64,000 nt of DNA, taken from contig RSEH01000115.1 of NCBI GenBank assembly GCA_006503475.1, positions 62,001 to 126,000 of the forward strand, given 5' to 3'. This document shows, one piece after another, positions 28,171 through 38,500 of the stretch (positions are counted from its first letter, which is position 1; each line of letters starts with the position of its first letter). The stretch comes from Stentor roeselii (lineage: Eukaryota > Ciliophora > Heterotrichea > Heterotrichida > Stentoridae). The position numbers and the translations under genes are program-made. Below the pieces are notes generated by a model. The model saw nothing but the letters and a program-made list of their open reading frames with translations. It did not search any database and was not told the DNA's origin.

Positions 28171-29487
28171 ATGAGTTATATAATGATTTCTCTTGATAAA
28201 TACAAAAGCTCGATAAACACGGTGGTCATCGCTTTAATCGCCTTGTCACAAGGACTGCTGTGCATGGCTGATCTTGCCTTGAGCTACATGTACAAAGACG
28301 ACTTCAAGTTAAGTCCAGCGCAGGTGGCTCTGTTCACCTCGTTGATGACGATTCCCTGGATAATAAAACCGCTTTGGGGCTTTATTTCGGACTGTTGCCC
28401 GATACTCGGAAAGCGCAGGTCACCTTATTTGATGATTTTTGGAATCACTGGAGCAACTTGTTGGATCTTGCTTGGAACTTCAAGTCCTTCACTTTTACTT
28501 ACTTTCGTTATTTTACTCGTAATTCAAACCAGTGTCTGCTTTTGTAATGTGATTGGAGAGGCACTTGTAGTTGAAGAAAGCAAAAAAGTGCATAAATTTC
28601 AAGAAAGTCTTGAAAAACAAGAAAATCATGAAAATGCTTCGAATTTTGTGACGTTGTTCTTTGGGGCAAGGGCTGCGGGTACTGTTTTAACTGCTTATTT
28701 TGGAGGGATTTTGTTAGATTTGACTAGCAAAGAATTTGTGTTTACATTGACTGCTGCTTGTCCTGTGCTTTTGATGCTTTCTTCTATGTTGCTTTATGAG
28801 GAGAAGATCGTTTCTGATATCAAAATGACTGACCAAGCTCAGCAGATTTACAGGTTTATCTCGAGAAAAGAGGTCTTTTTACCGATTTTTTTTATTCTTG
28901 CTTTTACGTCTGTTCCTAGTTGTGCCGACGCCATGTTTTTCTTTTACACGAATCAACTTGGGTTTTCTCCTCAGTTCATGGGAAAGATGAAACTTGCTTA
29001 TGGCATCGGGACTATCATTGGCATGGTCATTTACTCAAATTTCTTGAAAAATATCAGCTTTAAAAAATTGCTTGTTTTTAACTCGATTTTTTGCATTTTA
29101 ATATCACTTTCTCAACTGCTTTTAGTTACTCGGGTTAATCTTAGGATTCATGTTCCTGATGGGGTTTTTGCGGTTTTGTGTAGTTTTGTTGTACAACTCA
29201 CTGCGGAACTTAGCATGATTCCTTTACTTGTTTTGTGTTGTAAGATATGTCCGGAGAATATTGAAGGGTCTTTGTATGCCTTGCTCATGTCTACTATGAA
29301 CTTCGGGTCAATGATTTCCAGTCAATCAGGGGGCCTTCTGATGATTTTACTACAAATAACTCAAACCGAGTTCAGCAACCTCTGGGCCTTAATAATGATC
29401 ACAAGTCTTTCAATGTTCCTTCCATTGCCAATTCTCTACTGGGTTGAAGACACGAAGTCTTCTAAAGATGACTACGAGTTAGTTTAG
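28171..29487 (+). CDS. Folate-biopterin transporter (FBT/BT1) family, MFS membrane protein
   Basis: 438 residues with about 12 hydrophobic segments. The family signature is clear near the start: LSPAQVALFTSLMTIPWIIK followed by PLWGFISDCCPILGKRRSPY. BT1 proteins carry folates or pterins in Leishmania, plants and apicomplexans, but some members move amino acids, so the substrate is inferred only. No signal peptide is expected. It is the last gene of the + strand run and converges with TM9SF, with 7 nt between stops. Confidence 0.88.
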   Translation: MSYIMISLDKYKSSINTVVIALIALSQGLLCMADLALSYMYKDDFKLSPAQVALFTSLMTIPWIIKPLWGFISDCCPILGKRRSPYLMIFGITGATCWILLGTSSPSLLLTFVILLVIQTSVCFCNVIGEALVVEESKKVHKFQESLEKQENHENASNFVTLFFGARAAGTVLTAYFGGILLDLTSKEFVFTLTAACPVLLMLSSMLLYEEKIVSDIKMTDQAQQIYRFISRKEVFLPIFFILAFTSVPSCADAMFFFYTNQLGFSPQFMGKMKLAYGIGTIIGMVIYSNFLKNISFKKLLVFNSIFCILISLSQLLLVTRVNLRIHVPDGVFAVLCSFVVQLTAELSMIPLLVLCCKICPENIEGSLYALLMSTMNFGSMISSQSGGLLMILLQITQTEFSNLWALIMITSLSMFLPLPILYWVEDTKSSKDDYELV

Positions 29488-29494
29488 CTATTTA

Positions 29495-31402
29495 CTACTC
29501 CGACTTAATCATGGAATAAATCTTTCTCACAAAAAGATAAGTAGAAAGGAACCCAATAGTCCCAGTGACCAAGGTGTAAGCAATGCTAATAAGTCCCATA
29601 TACCCAAAGTAAAGCACAGACGACGAGAACCTAGTGATATCCAATTTGATAAAGTAATAAATCATCGAATAAGCAAAAAGATATCCTCCAGAAGACCCCG
29701 AGACCCAAAACGAGAGCCACCACCATCGATAGTCTTCTCGACACAGCACAATATAAGTCATTAAAATAGAAACCTCAGCAGAAGTGATAGTAAGAACAAT
29801 AAGACTCAAAAACAAAAATCCAAAAAGATAGTAAAACAAATTCGAGTACCACATCGAGTTCATTATATAGTTCAACTCAATGAACATGCACCCGAAAGGC
29901 AAAGACCCTGACAACAAGCAAACAAAGTAAACCACGATGTTTTGACTTGAAGGAATCGGCTTCGGAATGCGAGTGACTCTGCTCGGGTTGAGTATCGACT
30001 GCTTCTTATGTCCGAGACCTGCGCCGATAAAGACCAGCGGGACTGAAATGGTGAACCAAATGAGTAAAAGTTCAGCTAATGACCAAAAATCAACTGCTCC
30101 TGAAGACTCTTCTTCCCAGATCAAGAAGTTGATTATAAAAAACACTGAAAAACAGATACCAGGGAATAAAAAAGCGACTGTCATTGAATTCCACTTCCAG
30201 TTACCCCCACCTAAAGTCTTGTAAAGCCGTGCTGAGCTGTACCCGGCGAAGATCCCCATGAAGGCGAACATGAAAATCATTATTGTTAGAAGAGAACCGC
30301 GATGTTCTGGGTTTAAAAAGCCGACACATGCGAAGGCGACTGTGAAAAGAGTCATTAAAATCAACTGGATCCCTGTTCCGATGACTACTGAGAAGAAGTT
30401 GATGTGGGCGGGAGGCCTGAACACGTCTCCTCTCAACTGCTTCCAGCCTGAGTCAGCTTCTGGGTCGTTGTCGATTGTTTCATTGTAAACCGATATGTCT
30501 TTACTCACAGTTCTTCGAAATAAATGCGCGACCATCACTGATAAAAAGATGACCATTCCAAAAGAGTTTAGAATTGAAAGCCAGTGAATTTCGCCTCCGT
30601 CGTGGTAAAGATAGTTGTCCCATCTTGAACTCCAAGGAATTGGAGAATCTTCGAAAGTGACTGAATAAGTGTACATGATTTCTTTTTCTAGCTCTTGAGC
30701 TGAACTTTCTCTGTTAAAATCATGTAAAAACTGAATGTCTTCATTTTCAGTTAACTTCTGCTCAGTAAATTCAGAGTATTTCATGAGTAAGTCTCGTAAG
30801 TTCATGCTCTGACAAATCGAATCTCCATGATTTTGGATTGAAAAAGGTTGAATTTGGAAGCCAACAATTTTCCAGGCTTCTTTTTTCGCTTCTTTGTGAA
30901 CTTTGATGATAAAATGAAGATGATTGTAAACATAAACCTTGTCGTTTACTTCAAAGCCAATTGGGATACCCTTTTGATAAATGATGTAATTTTTTTCATT
31001 CTGTTCAACAGTCACCCTATAAGCAGCTGGAAGATTGTCAAGTACCCAGTTCGACGTGTATTGATTTTTGATCATCCATTCAAAAGCTTTGAGTTCAACT
31101 CGATTACTGCTTTTATGGCAAAGATCTTCACAATATAAAGTTTTCTGCATTTGAAGGGTATAAGGAGTGTTTTCTATCAACTCCCCTGCAAGATGCTCTG
31201 CAAGATTTTCATCTGCCTTGATGAGTGACTCAGGAGGGCAGAAGTTGAGGTAGTAATACTCGAATGGAAGCTGAGTCAGGGTCGACTCAAGGTTATTCAC
31301 GAATAGTTTAATTTTATCGTCTTTTTTGTAACCTTTAGGGTTCGTCCCTGGCAGGTAGGAAGAATGTGTGACGCTGATTAACGAGATGAACGTAATCAAC
31401 AT
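29495..31402 (-). CDS. TM9SF: Transmembrane 9 superfamily (nonaspanin) protein
   Basis: 635 residues from the ATG at 31402 (open upstream only to a TTG). Signal peptide MLITFISLISVTHSSY, then a lumenal domain of about 240 residues with DNLPAAYR and YVYNHLHFIIKVHKE, then nine membrane segments. Family marks include WSSRWDNYL before TM1, DVFRPP between TM1 and TM2, and the final TM pair ending in a short basic tail (VRKIYSMIKSE); the tail lacks the exact KxD ending of animal TM9SF. Nonaspanins act in endomembrane sorting of other membrane proteins and in phagocytosis in Dictyostelium. Confidence 0.93.
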   Translation of the reverse strand: MLITFISLISVTHSSYLPGTNPKGYKKDDKIKLFVNNLESTLTQLPFEYYYLNFCPPESLIKADENLAEHLAGELIENTPYTLQMQKTLYCEDLCHKSSNRVELKAFEWMIKNQYTSNWVLDNLPAAYRVTVEQNEKNYIIYQKGIPIGFEVNDKVYVYNHLHFIIKVHKEAKKEAWKIVGFQIQPFSIQNHGDSICQSMNLRDLLMKYSEFTEQKLTENEDIQFLHDFNRESSAQELEKEIMYTYSVTFEDSPIPWSSRWDNYLYHDGGEIHWLSILNSFGMVIFLSVMVAHLFRRTVSKDISVYNETIDNDPEADSGWKQLRGDVFRPPAHINFFSVVIGTGIQLILMTLFTVAFACVGFLNPEHRGSLLTIMIFMFAFMGIFAGYSSARLYKTLGGGNWKWNSMTVAFLFPGICFSVFFIINFLIWEEESSGAVDFWSLAELLLIWFTISVPLVFIGAGLGHKKQSILNPSRVTRIPKPIPSSQNIVVYFVCLLSGSLPFGCMFIELNYIMNSMWYSNLFYYLFGFLFLSLIVLTITSAEVSILMTYIVLCREDYRWWWLSFWVSGSSGGYLFAYSMIYYFIKLDITRFSSSVLYFGYMGLISIAYTLVTGTIGFLSTYLFVRKIYSMIKSE

Positions 31403-31590
31403 ATTTATTATCAACCATAGATGAGAACTAGTTGTGAGGGAAGATCTTAATGGATTTTAGGATTTGAATTAATTTTAAAGGAATTCTTGGATTTGAGTTT
31501 TGAAGATTTCTGGATTTTCGGGTTTTTTTACTTGGAATATCGAAAGGGTCTGTGATGTTCAAAGTTAATTTGAAGATTTTTCCTATATTT

Positions 31591-32454
31591 ATGTCACATA
31601 ATGAATCATACAAATCCAATCACTCTCTCGGGGAAGACGAAGGTCAAAGCGATCCAACTTCATTCCGAACAGAGTCCCTTCGATATGACAATGCAGTAGA
31701 GAGAGAATACCAGATACTTCTAGACCAATTCGATGGTGTGAAGATGTTAGAAGCTTTTCAAATCACCCAAAAGTCAATCTTGAAACTAACAGAAGATGAA
31801 TTAAAAGACAGTTACAGAAAGATAAGAAAATCTCTTTTGAAATCAGACTCTTCAATGGTGAGTAAAATTGGAGAAGATCTTTCGATAAGTTTTATAAAAC
31901 ACGCGCATTATATTTACTCCTTTCGCCTCAGTGCAAGTCAAGAAGACAACCTTTTACTTGAAACTCGTCTTCGTCAGTTCGAAGAACATGACTACCCCCA
32001 AGAAAAGATTTACTTGAGAACTCTAAAAATATTAAAATTTCTCTCAAATCTGATGATCAAATGGAACATCTTCAAACTAAGCGAGTACTGTTATCGCTTC
32101 AAAGGAAGGGGCTTGACAGTAAAAATGCTTAATATGGATAAAATCAATGAACAGTGCTTGGCGCCTGATATCATTTGGTTTAGCTTTGCAATTGAAAATC
32201 AACCCTTCGACGGTAAAATCGACCGAGTTCTCAACAGTTACGCGAAAATTCTACAAGATGAAATCAATTCAGTTTTCGCTTTTATTCGAAAAAATGACCT
32301 GGAAAACTGCAACTTTCGAAGACCTTTCAAGTGGTTTATTTTTAAAAGCAAAGATAATCAAATTTTTGAATTTTTTAATATACTTCAAAGTGTTGAAGTG
32401 GCTTACAGGTACTTTGAGAAGGGTTTAATCCAAGAGTTATTAAAAAATGCTTAA
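31591..32454 (+). CDS. Unknown protein
   Basis: 287 residues if the ATG at 31591 is used (MSHNESYKSNHS); an in-frame ATG at 31555 would add 12 mostly hydrophobic residues of AT-rich, non-coding appearance, so I prefer the later one. No domain recognised. It is helical and charged, with a Ser-rich N-terminus and ordered-looking blocks such as YLRTLKILKFLSNLMIKWNI and APDIIWFSFAIENQPFDGKI. No signal peptide or membrane segment. It ends 5 nt before the ATG of the ORP gene. Confidence 0.65.
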   Translation: MSHNESYKSNHSLGEDEGQSDPTSFRTESLRYDNAVEREYQILLDQFDGVKMLEAFQITQKSILKLTEDELKDSYRKIRKSLLKSDSSMVSKIGEDLSISFIKHAHYIYSFRLSASQEDNLLLETRLRQFEEHDYPQEKIYLRTLKILKFLSNLMIKWNIFKLSEYCYRFKGRGLTVKMLNMDKINEQCLAPDIIWFSFAIENQPFDGKIDRVLNSYAKILQDEINSVFAFIRKNDLENCNFRRPFKWFIFKSKDNQIFEFFNILQSVEVAYRYFEKGLIQELLKNA

Positions 32455-32459
32455 TAATA

Positions 32460-34196
32460 ATGGAAGGGTACTTGCTGAAGTGGACTAACTATGTTTTTGG
32501 ATGGCAGAAAAGGTTTTTTACTCTTAAAAGTGGAGTGCTTTCATACAGCAAGGCCAAGGGAAGCAGTGAACTTGGAGCCATTCAACTCGAGATTTGTCAG
32601 GTTTTTAAACATGAGACGAATGATAAACGACTTTACATTGATTCAGGACTTACGATGTTTCATTTAAAAGCATCGAGCAAAGAAGAGCGCGATCAATGGT
32701 TCGACACTTTGACAGTCACTAAAAATACCGGTCATCACTATTCACAAAAAAACGACATGATTAACTTAATATCAGAAAAAATCGCTGAAATCAATAGTGT
32801 CCATGCACAGGTCCTTGCAGAAGCAGACATTTTGCCCTTGTCCACCATTAAAACAACTCCAGGGCTAGAAAGAGCAATTGCTTTATGTGAAGAAATGAAA
32901 GAAATGGCTTCTGAGACTTTAGGATACATTGAAAGTCAAGAAGATTTAATTGTGCAAAGTGACTATTTTGTTCAAGAAGGAAGAAAAATACAAGAAGCAG
33001 AAGTCGACTTTGATGAATCTGGAACTTTTGTTGATGCGCAAAGTCATGTTTCTGAAGAGTTTCAATGCGAAAATCAGGCTGTTTTTAGAAGATCTCTGCC
33101 GTTTCTTAGGGACCCGAATCAGAGGATTAATGTATGGAGAGTGATTAAGGACTCGATAGGACTGGAACTTAGTCGCATTGCGGTCCCTGTTTATTTTAAT
33201 GAGCCTTTGAGCTTCTTGCAGAGGTTCAGTGAGGACTTGTCTTATAATTCAATTATTTTAAACGCTTGCAGTACTGATGACCCAACTTTGAGACTTGCAC
33301 TTGTTGCGAGTTTTGTTGTGAGTACTTATGCCAGTAGTGATTGTAGGACTATGAAACCGTTTAATCCTTTGTTAGGGGAAACTTTTGAATTGCAGAGAGA
33401 TGGATTTAGGCTGGTTTCTGAACAGGTTAGTCATCATCCTCCGGTTTCTGCTTTGCATTGTGACCATCCAAGTTACCAATTCTACGCAAGTACAGAAGTA
33501 AGATCCAGTTTCAAAATGACCTACCTAAACGTTCATCCAGAAGGTAAAAACCACCTAATCCTAAAAGAATTCGGTGACCACTTCATCTGGGAAAAGCCCT
33601 ACACAAACGTGCACAACATAATCGTCGGGAAAATCTACGTCGAGCACTACGGCAAAGTAGAAATCCTAAACGACCGGACAGGTGACAAAGCAATTTTAGA
33701 CTTCAAGAAGCGCGGATGGTTCGACCGTTCAAGCAACGACGTGACAGGAGAAGTCCTAGACTCATTCGGTGTAAAGAAATGGAAACTCGAGGGCAAATGG
33801 AACAAAGGGATGAAAATAACGAGTCAAGTAAACAATCAAGAAATCCAAGCATGGGAACTATTTCCATTTCCCGAGAAATACGAATTCAATTATTTCTTCA
33901 GTGAATACGCTCTTCAACTCAACGTCACTCCAGACCTCGTCGGGCGAGTCGCAGCGACTGACTCTAGATGGAGACCTGATCAACGACTATTGGAAAACGG
34001 CGAAATCAAACTAGCCACTCAAGAAAAACTGCGACTTGAAGAAAAACAAAGAGCTGTTCGAAGAGAAAAGGAAAAAAAACAAGAACAACATGAAGCTCGA
34101 TGGTTTCGAATGGAGAATAACGAGTGGAAGTACCAGGGCGAGTACTGGAAAGCGAGAGATTCAGGACATTTTGATCAGGTTCCTGATATTTACTAG
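32460..34196 (+). CDS. Oxysterol-binding-protein-related protein with PH domain
   Basis: 578 residues. Residues 1-90 form a PH domain starting at once (MEGYLLKWTNYVFGWQKRFF, SGVLSYSKA, ERDQWFDTL). A linker follows, and the lipid-exchange ORD domain spans about 215-570, with the hallmark EQVSHHPP at 321-328 and NPLLGETFE just before it. ORPs move sterols or PI4P between membranes at contact sites. There is no FFAT motif that I can see. The C-terminal helix (RLEEKQRAVRREKEKK) and the closing WFRMENNEWKYQGEYWKARD are typical of the family. Spacing is 5 nt from the upstream gene and 7 nt to the next ATG. Confidence 0.95.
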   Translation: MEGYLLKWTNYVFGWQKRFFTLKSGVLSYSKAKGSSELGAIQLEICQVFKHETNDKRLYIDSGLTMFHLKASSKEERDQWFDTLTVTKNTGHHYSQKNDMINLISEKIAEINSVHAQVLAEADILPLSTIKTTPGLERAIALCEEMKEMASETLGYIESQEDLIVQSDYFVQEGRKIQEAEVDFDESGTFVDAQSHVSEEFQCENQAVFRRSLPFLRDPNQRINVWRVIKDSIGLELSRIAVPVYFNEPLSFLQRFSEDLSYNSIILNACSTDDPTLRLALVASFVVSTYASSDCRTMKPFNPLLGETFELQRDGFRLVSEQVSHHPPVSALHCDHPSYQFYASTEVRSSFKMTYLNVHPEGKNHLILKEFGDHFIWEKPYTNVHNIIVGKIYVEHYGKVEILNDRTGDKAILDFKKRGWFDRSSNDVTGEVLDSFGVKKWKLEGKWNKGMKITSQVNNQEIQAWELFPFPEKYEFNYFFSEYALQLNVTPDLVGRVAATDSRWRPDQRLLENGEIKLATQEKLRLEEKQRAVRREKEKKQEQHEARWFRMENNEWKYQGEYWKARDSGHFDQVPDIY

Positions 34197-34203
34197 ATAA
34201 TAA

Positions 34204-35496
34204 ATGATGAGACTTTTTCATTCGACTCGAGGAACTCTGATCAAGTCTCTTTCGAATAGGACCTTGAAGCAGACGGTTCAAGAAAAAATCATGAAAAACG
34301 GGCCTATCAGCTTCGCGGATTACATGGAAATGAGTCTTTTTGATGAGGACTTCGGGTATTATAATAAAGGGAAAATCTTTGGAAAACAAGGCGATTTCAT
34401 CACTTCTCCTGAAATTTCACAAGTTTTTGGAGAACTCATTGCAGTTTGGTGCGCAATGGTCCATAGTTCTCTTCAGTCTCCTGCAAAGTGGCATATTGTC
34501 GAGCTGGGTCCTGGGAAAGGAACTCTTGCAGCTGACGTGTTAAGAACCCTGAAAAATCTCAAGCTTCATTCAGGGCTTTCAATGCATTTAATTGACTTAA
34601 GCAAGCATTTAAAAGACCAACAAAAGCAAAGTATTATCTCAGCTGCTGGAGGGTCTCTTCAATACGAGAAGTTCAAAGGAACTGACAGGTACTTCGACAA
34701 GGACTTCAGCGCTTATTGGTATTCTTCACTTCCTGAAATGACTCAAAAGTACATCATTGAGCACCAAGGTCAACCTGTTATTTTAATAGGACATGAAATC
34801 TTCGATGCTCTTCCTGTTCACATCTTTGAATACTCTTCAGACCATGGATGGTGCGAAAGACTCGTCGATTTAAATGACCTCAGCCAGTTCGAACTAGTTT
34901 TATCAGAAGGACCCAACAACAACGTGAAAAAAATCCTTAACCCCACAAAACTCTTCCCGAAAACAAAACTTCACTCGTTGCAAGACGGAGATCGCGTTGA
35001 GATCTCCCCAGCAAGTCAAAAGTTAACACAAGATATTTGCTCACTTTTAAAACTTGCTCCAAGTTGCAGCTTGTTGGTCGACTATGGAGATGAAAGAGCT
35101 TTCAGTGACTCAGTTAGGGTACTTTTCACTTAGGGAATCAAAAATCATGAAAAGTTAAATGCGGAGACTTGGCTTCAAATGCCTGGAGATGTTGATTTAA
35201 GTGCTTATGTTGATTTCGCTGCTGTTAAAAATGTGACTCAAGGGTTTCAAGAACTTCAGAGTTCTAAGTTATTGCCTCAGGGGTTGTTTTTAGAAGCTAT
35301 GGGAATTTCAGAGAGGATTCAGATATTGATTCAGAAAAACCCTGCGAAAAGAGAAAAACTTATCAGTGAATATGAAAGACTTGCAAGTCCTGAGCATATG
35401 GGCGAGATTTATAAGGTTTTGTTTATTGGGAATAAGAGTTTGGGTAATGTTTATCCTTTTGGAGAAGACCTGGTATTTGAAAAAGCTGAAAATTGA
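34204..35496 (+). CDS. NDUFAF7: NDUFAF7 (MidA) mitochondrial complex I assembly methyltransferase, one 15-nt intron
   Basis: 425 residues after removing the 15-nt intron at 35119-35133; the join gives DYGDERAFSDSVRGIKNHEK, restoring the family's conserved RG-x-x-x-H block that the intron splits. The N-terminus (MMRLFHSTRGTLIKSLSNR) looks like a mitochondrial presequence. SAM-binding is at WHIVELGPGKGTLAADVLR. NDUFAF7 symmetrically dimethylates an arginine of the 49-kDa subunit NDUFS2. The gene ends in TGA after a complete family-like C-terminus, which supports TGA as a stop here. Distance to the convergent stop at 35507 is 10 nt. Confidence 0.95.
35119..35133 (+). other. 15-nt intron in NDUFAF7 (phase 0)
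   Basis: Sequence gtacttttcacttag, after codon 305. Retention would give an in-frame TAG. The exon junction falls inside the conserved R-G pair of MidA proteins, which makes this the best proven intron of the window. Confidence 0.97.
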
Positions 35497-35506
35497 AAGG
35501 TGTTAA

Positions 35507-38500
35507 TTATATATAAGGCAGGTTTAAATCAGTCTTGACAATATCATGAACTTCTTTTATGTAATTCGCAGGACTTACCCCTCCTTTAATAAGACTTCTC
35601 AAGGTGTTATCATTCGCGTTTTTTTGGAAAGAAGCGGAGTTATAAGCAAGTCTCTCCATCATTTTCTTCGGAATGTAAGAATAGTCGATTCTATTGAGGT
35701 CTAGAGGTTTATTAAAATGTCCTTCTCGCTGAGCGTCGATAAGTCGACAGAGCAAAGAAGCATTTTGAAAGAACTTAGGTCCTCCATTCTTTTCACTAGT
35801 TTTCAACAGGTACTCCCAAGTGTCCTGCGAAGCGAGGTCATCCAACAACCCAGAAGGCACCTTTCCAGCAAAAAGAGGAATTTGATAAATTCCTGATTTC
35901 ACATACCCATCACTAAAAAACACCGGAATGACCGTCCATGCCAAAGGTTTTAAAGTTCTAGTTTGCAAGTCCACTTGTCTCACATCAATAATAACATTCA
36001 GAAACTCGCTAAAATCAACATTTTTAAACGTTTGAAATCCATCTAAAAATCCAGGAGTGTCAATTGCTGAGTTCCAGTCATACTTGTCAACAACATGAAT
36101 ATCTTGACTGATCACTGACTGAGAATAAAGACTCGCTGGAGGGTTAAGTGAAACTAAAGCCACAACTGGCATGACTCCTGAAAAATGATGCAAAGCGTCA
36201 ACAGAAACCTTGAAACCTAATTTCTTGCTGTAGACTGCCAAGTACTTCAAATCGATTATCGGCGTATTGGGACTAAACTGAAGAGTTTCATCAATCCACT
36301 CTAAAGCTTCATCTTCATCAATGTCCAACTTCGCTCCTCGGGCTTTCATCATGTTGAACGTGGCCTGAGCCACTGAAAGACTTTTACGATTCGCTCTTTC
36401 TGAATAAATCTCTCGCTCTGCAGGGTTCGGCATGCAAAAAGATGTGTTGTAAGCTCGAGTCTCGTATTTCGGCGCAGGGACTATCACGTTGCGAATGTAC
36501 CACTCGTTCTTAGGAACATCGGCGATGTTTAACACCTGGTTGCCTTGTTTTGACTTCGCTGCATATCGGATCCTTACTAGAAGAGTAGCGCAAGGAATCA
36601 CTTCTAAGCTTGTGAAACTTTCAAGGGTGAAGGGAATTGTTCTATAAGGCTCTTGACAGTAAATTGGAAGCTGGAAACACCCGGAGTTGAGGATTATGTC
36701 TTCTTCGTTTGTGTCTTTTGGCTGGATTTTGCGATATTTATTTAAAAAAAGGTTGATTGCTGAGTACCCGATGAGGTTCACAGAGTTATGAGCTGCATCA
36801 ATAGTTAAAATCGAGAAGACTATAGTCAAAGTAGGGTCAAAAACAGGTGTTCTTAATTCCGTTCTAAATCCAAAAACAGGACTGAAAGCAGAAGACTCCA
36901 GATCAGAAAGACCTGCAACAGTATTTCCAAGAGATTCTAAATTTTTATTGTAAGTCTTGAAAAATATCTTGCAACAAGTTGTATTATCAGGTAAAAACCT
37001 TGCCTGATCCACATAAACATCGATTCCATCACCTTTCTGGAAAAGTCTTCCATCATCCCATTGTGGTTGGTTATTTTCTAGAAAAGGTTCTAACTTTGAA
37101 GGAGTCTTTGAAATTCGAAGTTGCCCGGCGATGTCTGCAGTCATGTCCTTCACTGTTAACTTCAAAGTTCCTGATACTCGGTCAGCGGAATCGATCAGGC
37201 TCAAGTCATTCGGAAGAGGCGGTTTAAATAAATCCAGTTCAATTGTTCCGTATAAAAGTCTTCGTTGATCCGCGTCGCTCATCACGAATAAAGTCCATGC
37301 AACTGGAAAATAATCGTCGACAGGGCTTGTAAGTCCTCCTTGAACAACACTTATTCTTCGAGGGTTGCGTTCAAGGATTTCTATTGTTAATATCAAGTCA
37401 TCTGACCAGTTGTTGTCTTGTTGGAACTTTGGAAAGTCTTTTAGAAATTGAGTGGAACGGTTTATGTGGACTTCTGGGTTGAAGTTGTTACTTGATCTGG
37501 ATATTTCTCTTGAGTTTAACATGCTGACGTCAGCGGTTTGGGTGTTCACTGGGTCTGATGTCCAGAGACAGAAACCTCCTCGGTCTTCGATCACTTTTTC
37601 TGAGTTTCTTAAGATTGATAGTTTGAATTGTAAGAAAGAACGACTTTTGAAGTTGTTTAAGGTTTCGAGAATGATTATTATTCCTGGTTTTTCTCCTCTC
37701 AAAGACTGTCTGCTCCCAAGTTGACTACCCACACCAATATCCATATTTCTTTTCCCAGCATTACTAGAAATCCGACTAGGAATGACAGATCCAGGTTGAA
37801 AAATAATATCAGGCTGCAAAGACCTATGACTCTCCCTAGTATCATTAAGCCGATGTCCATCCTTCAAATGAACAATAGGTACTCGAAACCTAGTCAAATC
37901 AGAAATCTGAGGAAATTTCGGTGCATTATCCGCTGAAAATATCCTAATAAACAAAAAAGCATTTGGCAGAGTGTTAAATTTATTGATTTCGCCCATAAAA
38001 AGTCCATCAACCCTGGGCGGTAGATAAACAGGAAGTTTCCAATACCCTTCCGCGACAGTTTTTTCATGAGTAAAAAGTTCAAAAGCAGTCCATCCAATAA
38101 TCAAGAGTCGTCCAGCAGAGTCAATTCCCTGAACTTCCAAGACACAAATAATAGGAACAGAAGGAGGCAGTTGTTTAAAATCATGGACTTCTAGAAACTG
38201 CCCTCGAAGTGCCAAAGAATTGATAGGGTCTGACTGGGTGTTCCTCGGCGCTACCAGGCGTGGTTCAAGTCTGACCTGGTCTCTTTCTTGCACGGCGTAA
38301 GCCAGTTGGACCTTCATGAACTTCTGAGGAACTCCTGTCACCTGCTCCCAGGCCACTTTCAGTCCTTTTTCAGGAGAGTATTCCTTGTTCAGCTGCTCAG
38401 GTCGTAGATGGGTGAGAATTTCTTTTCTTCTCTGTTCTTCTCTGTAAAGTTCTTCGTCTAGTTGCTTTTTATGAAGAATTTCTTCTTTGTTGAACTCCTT

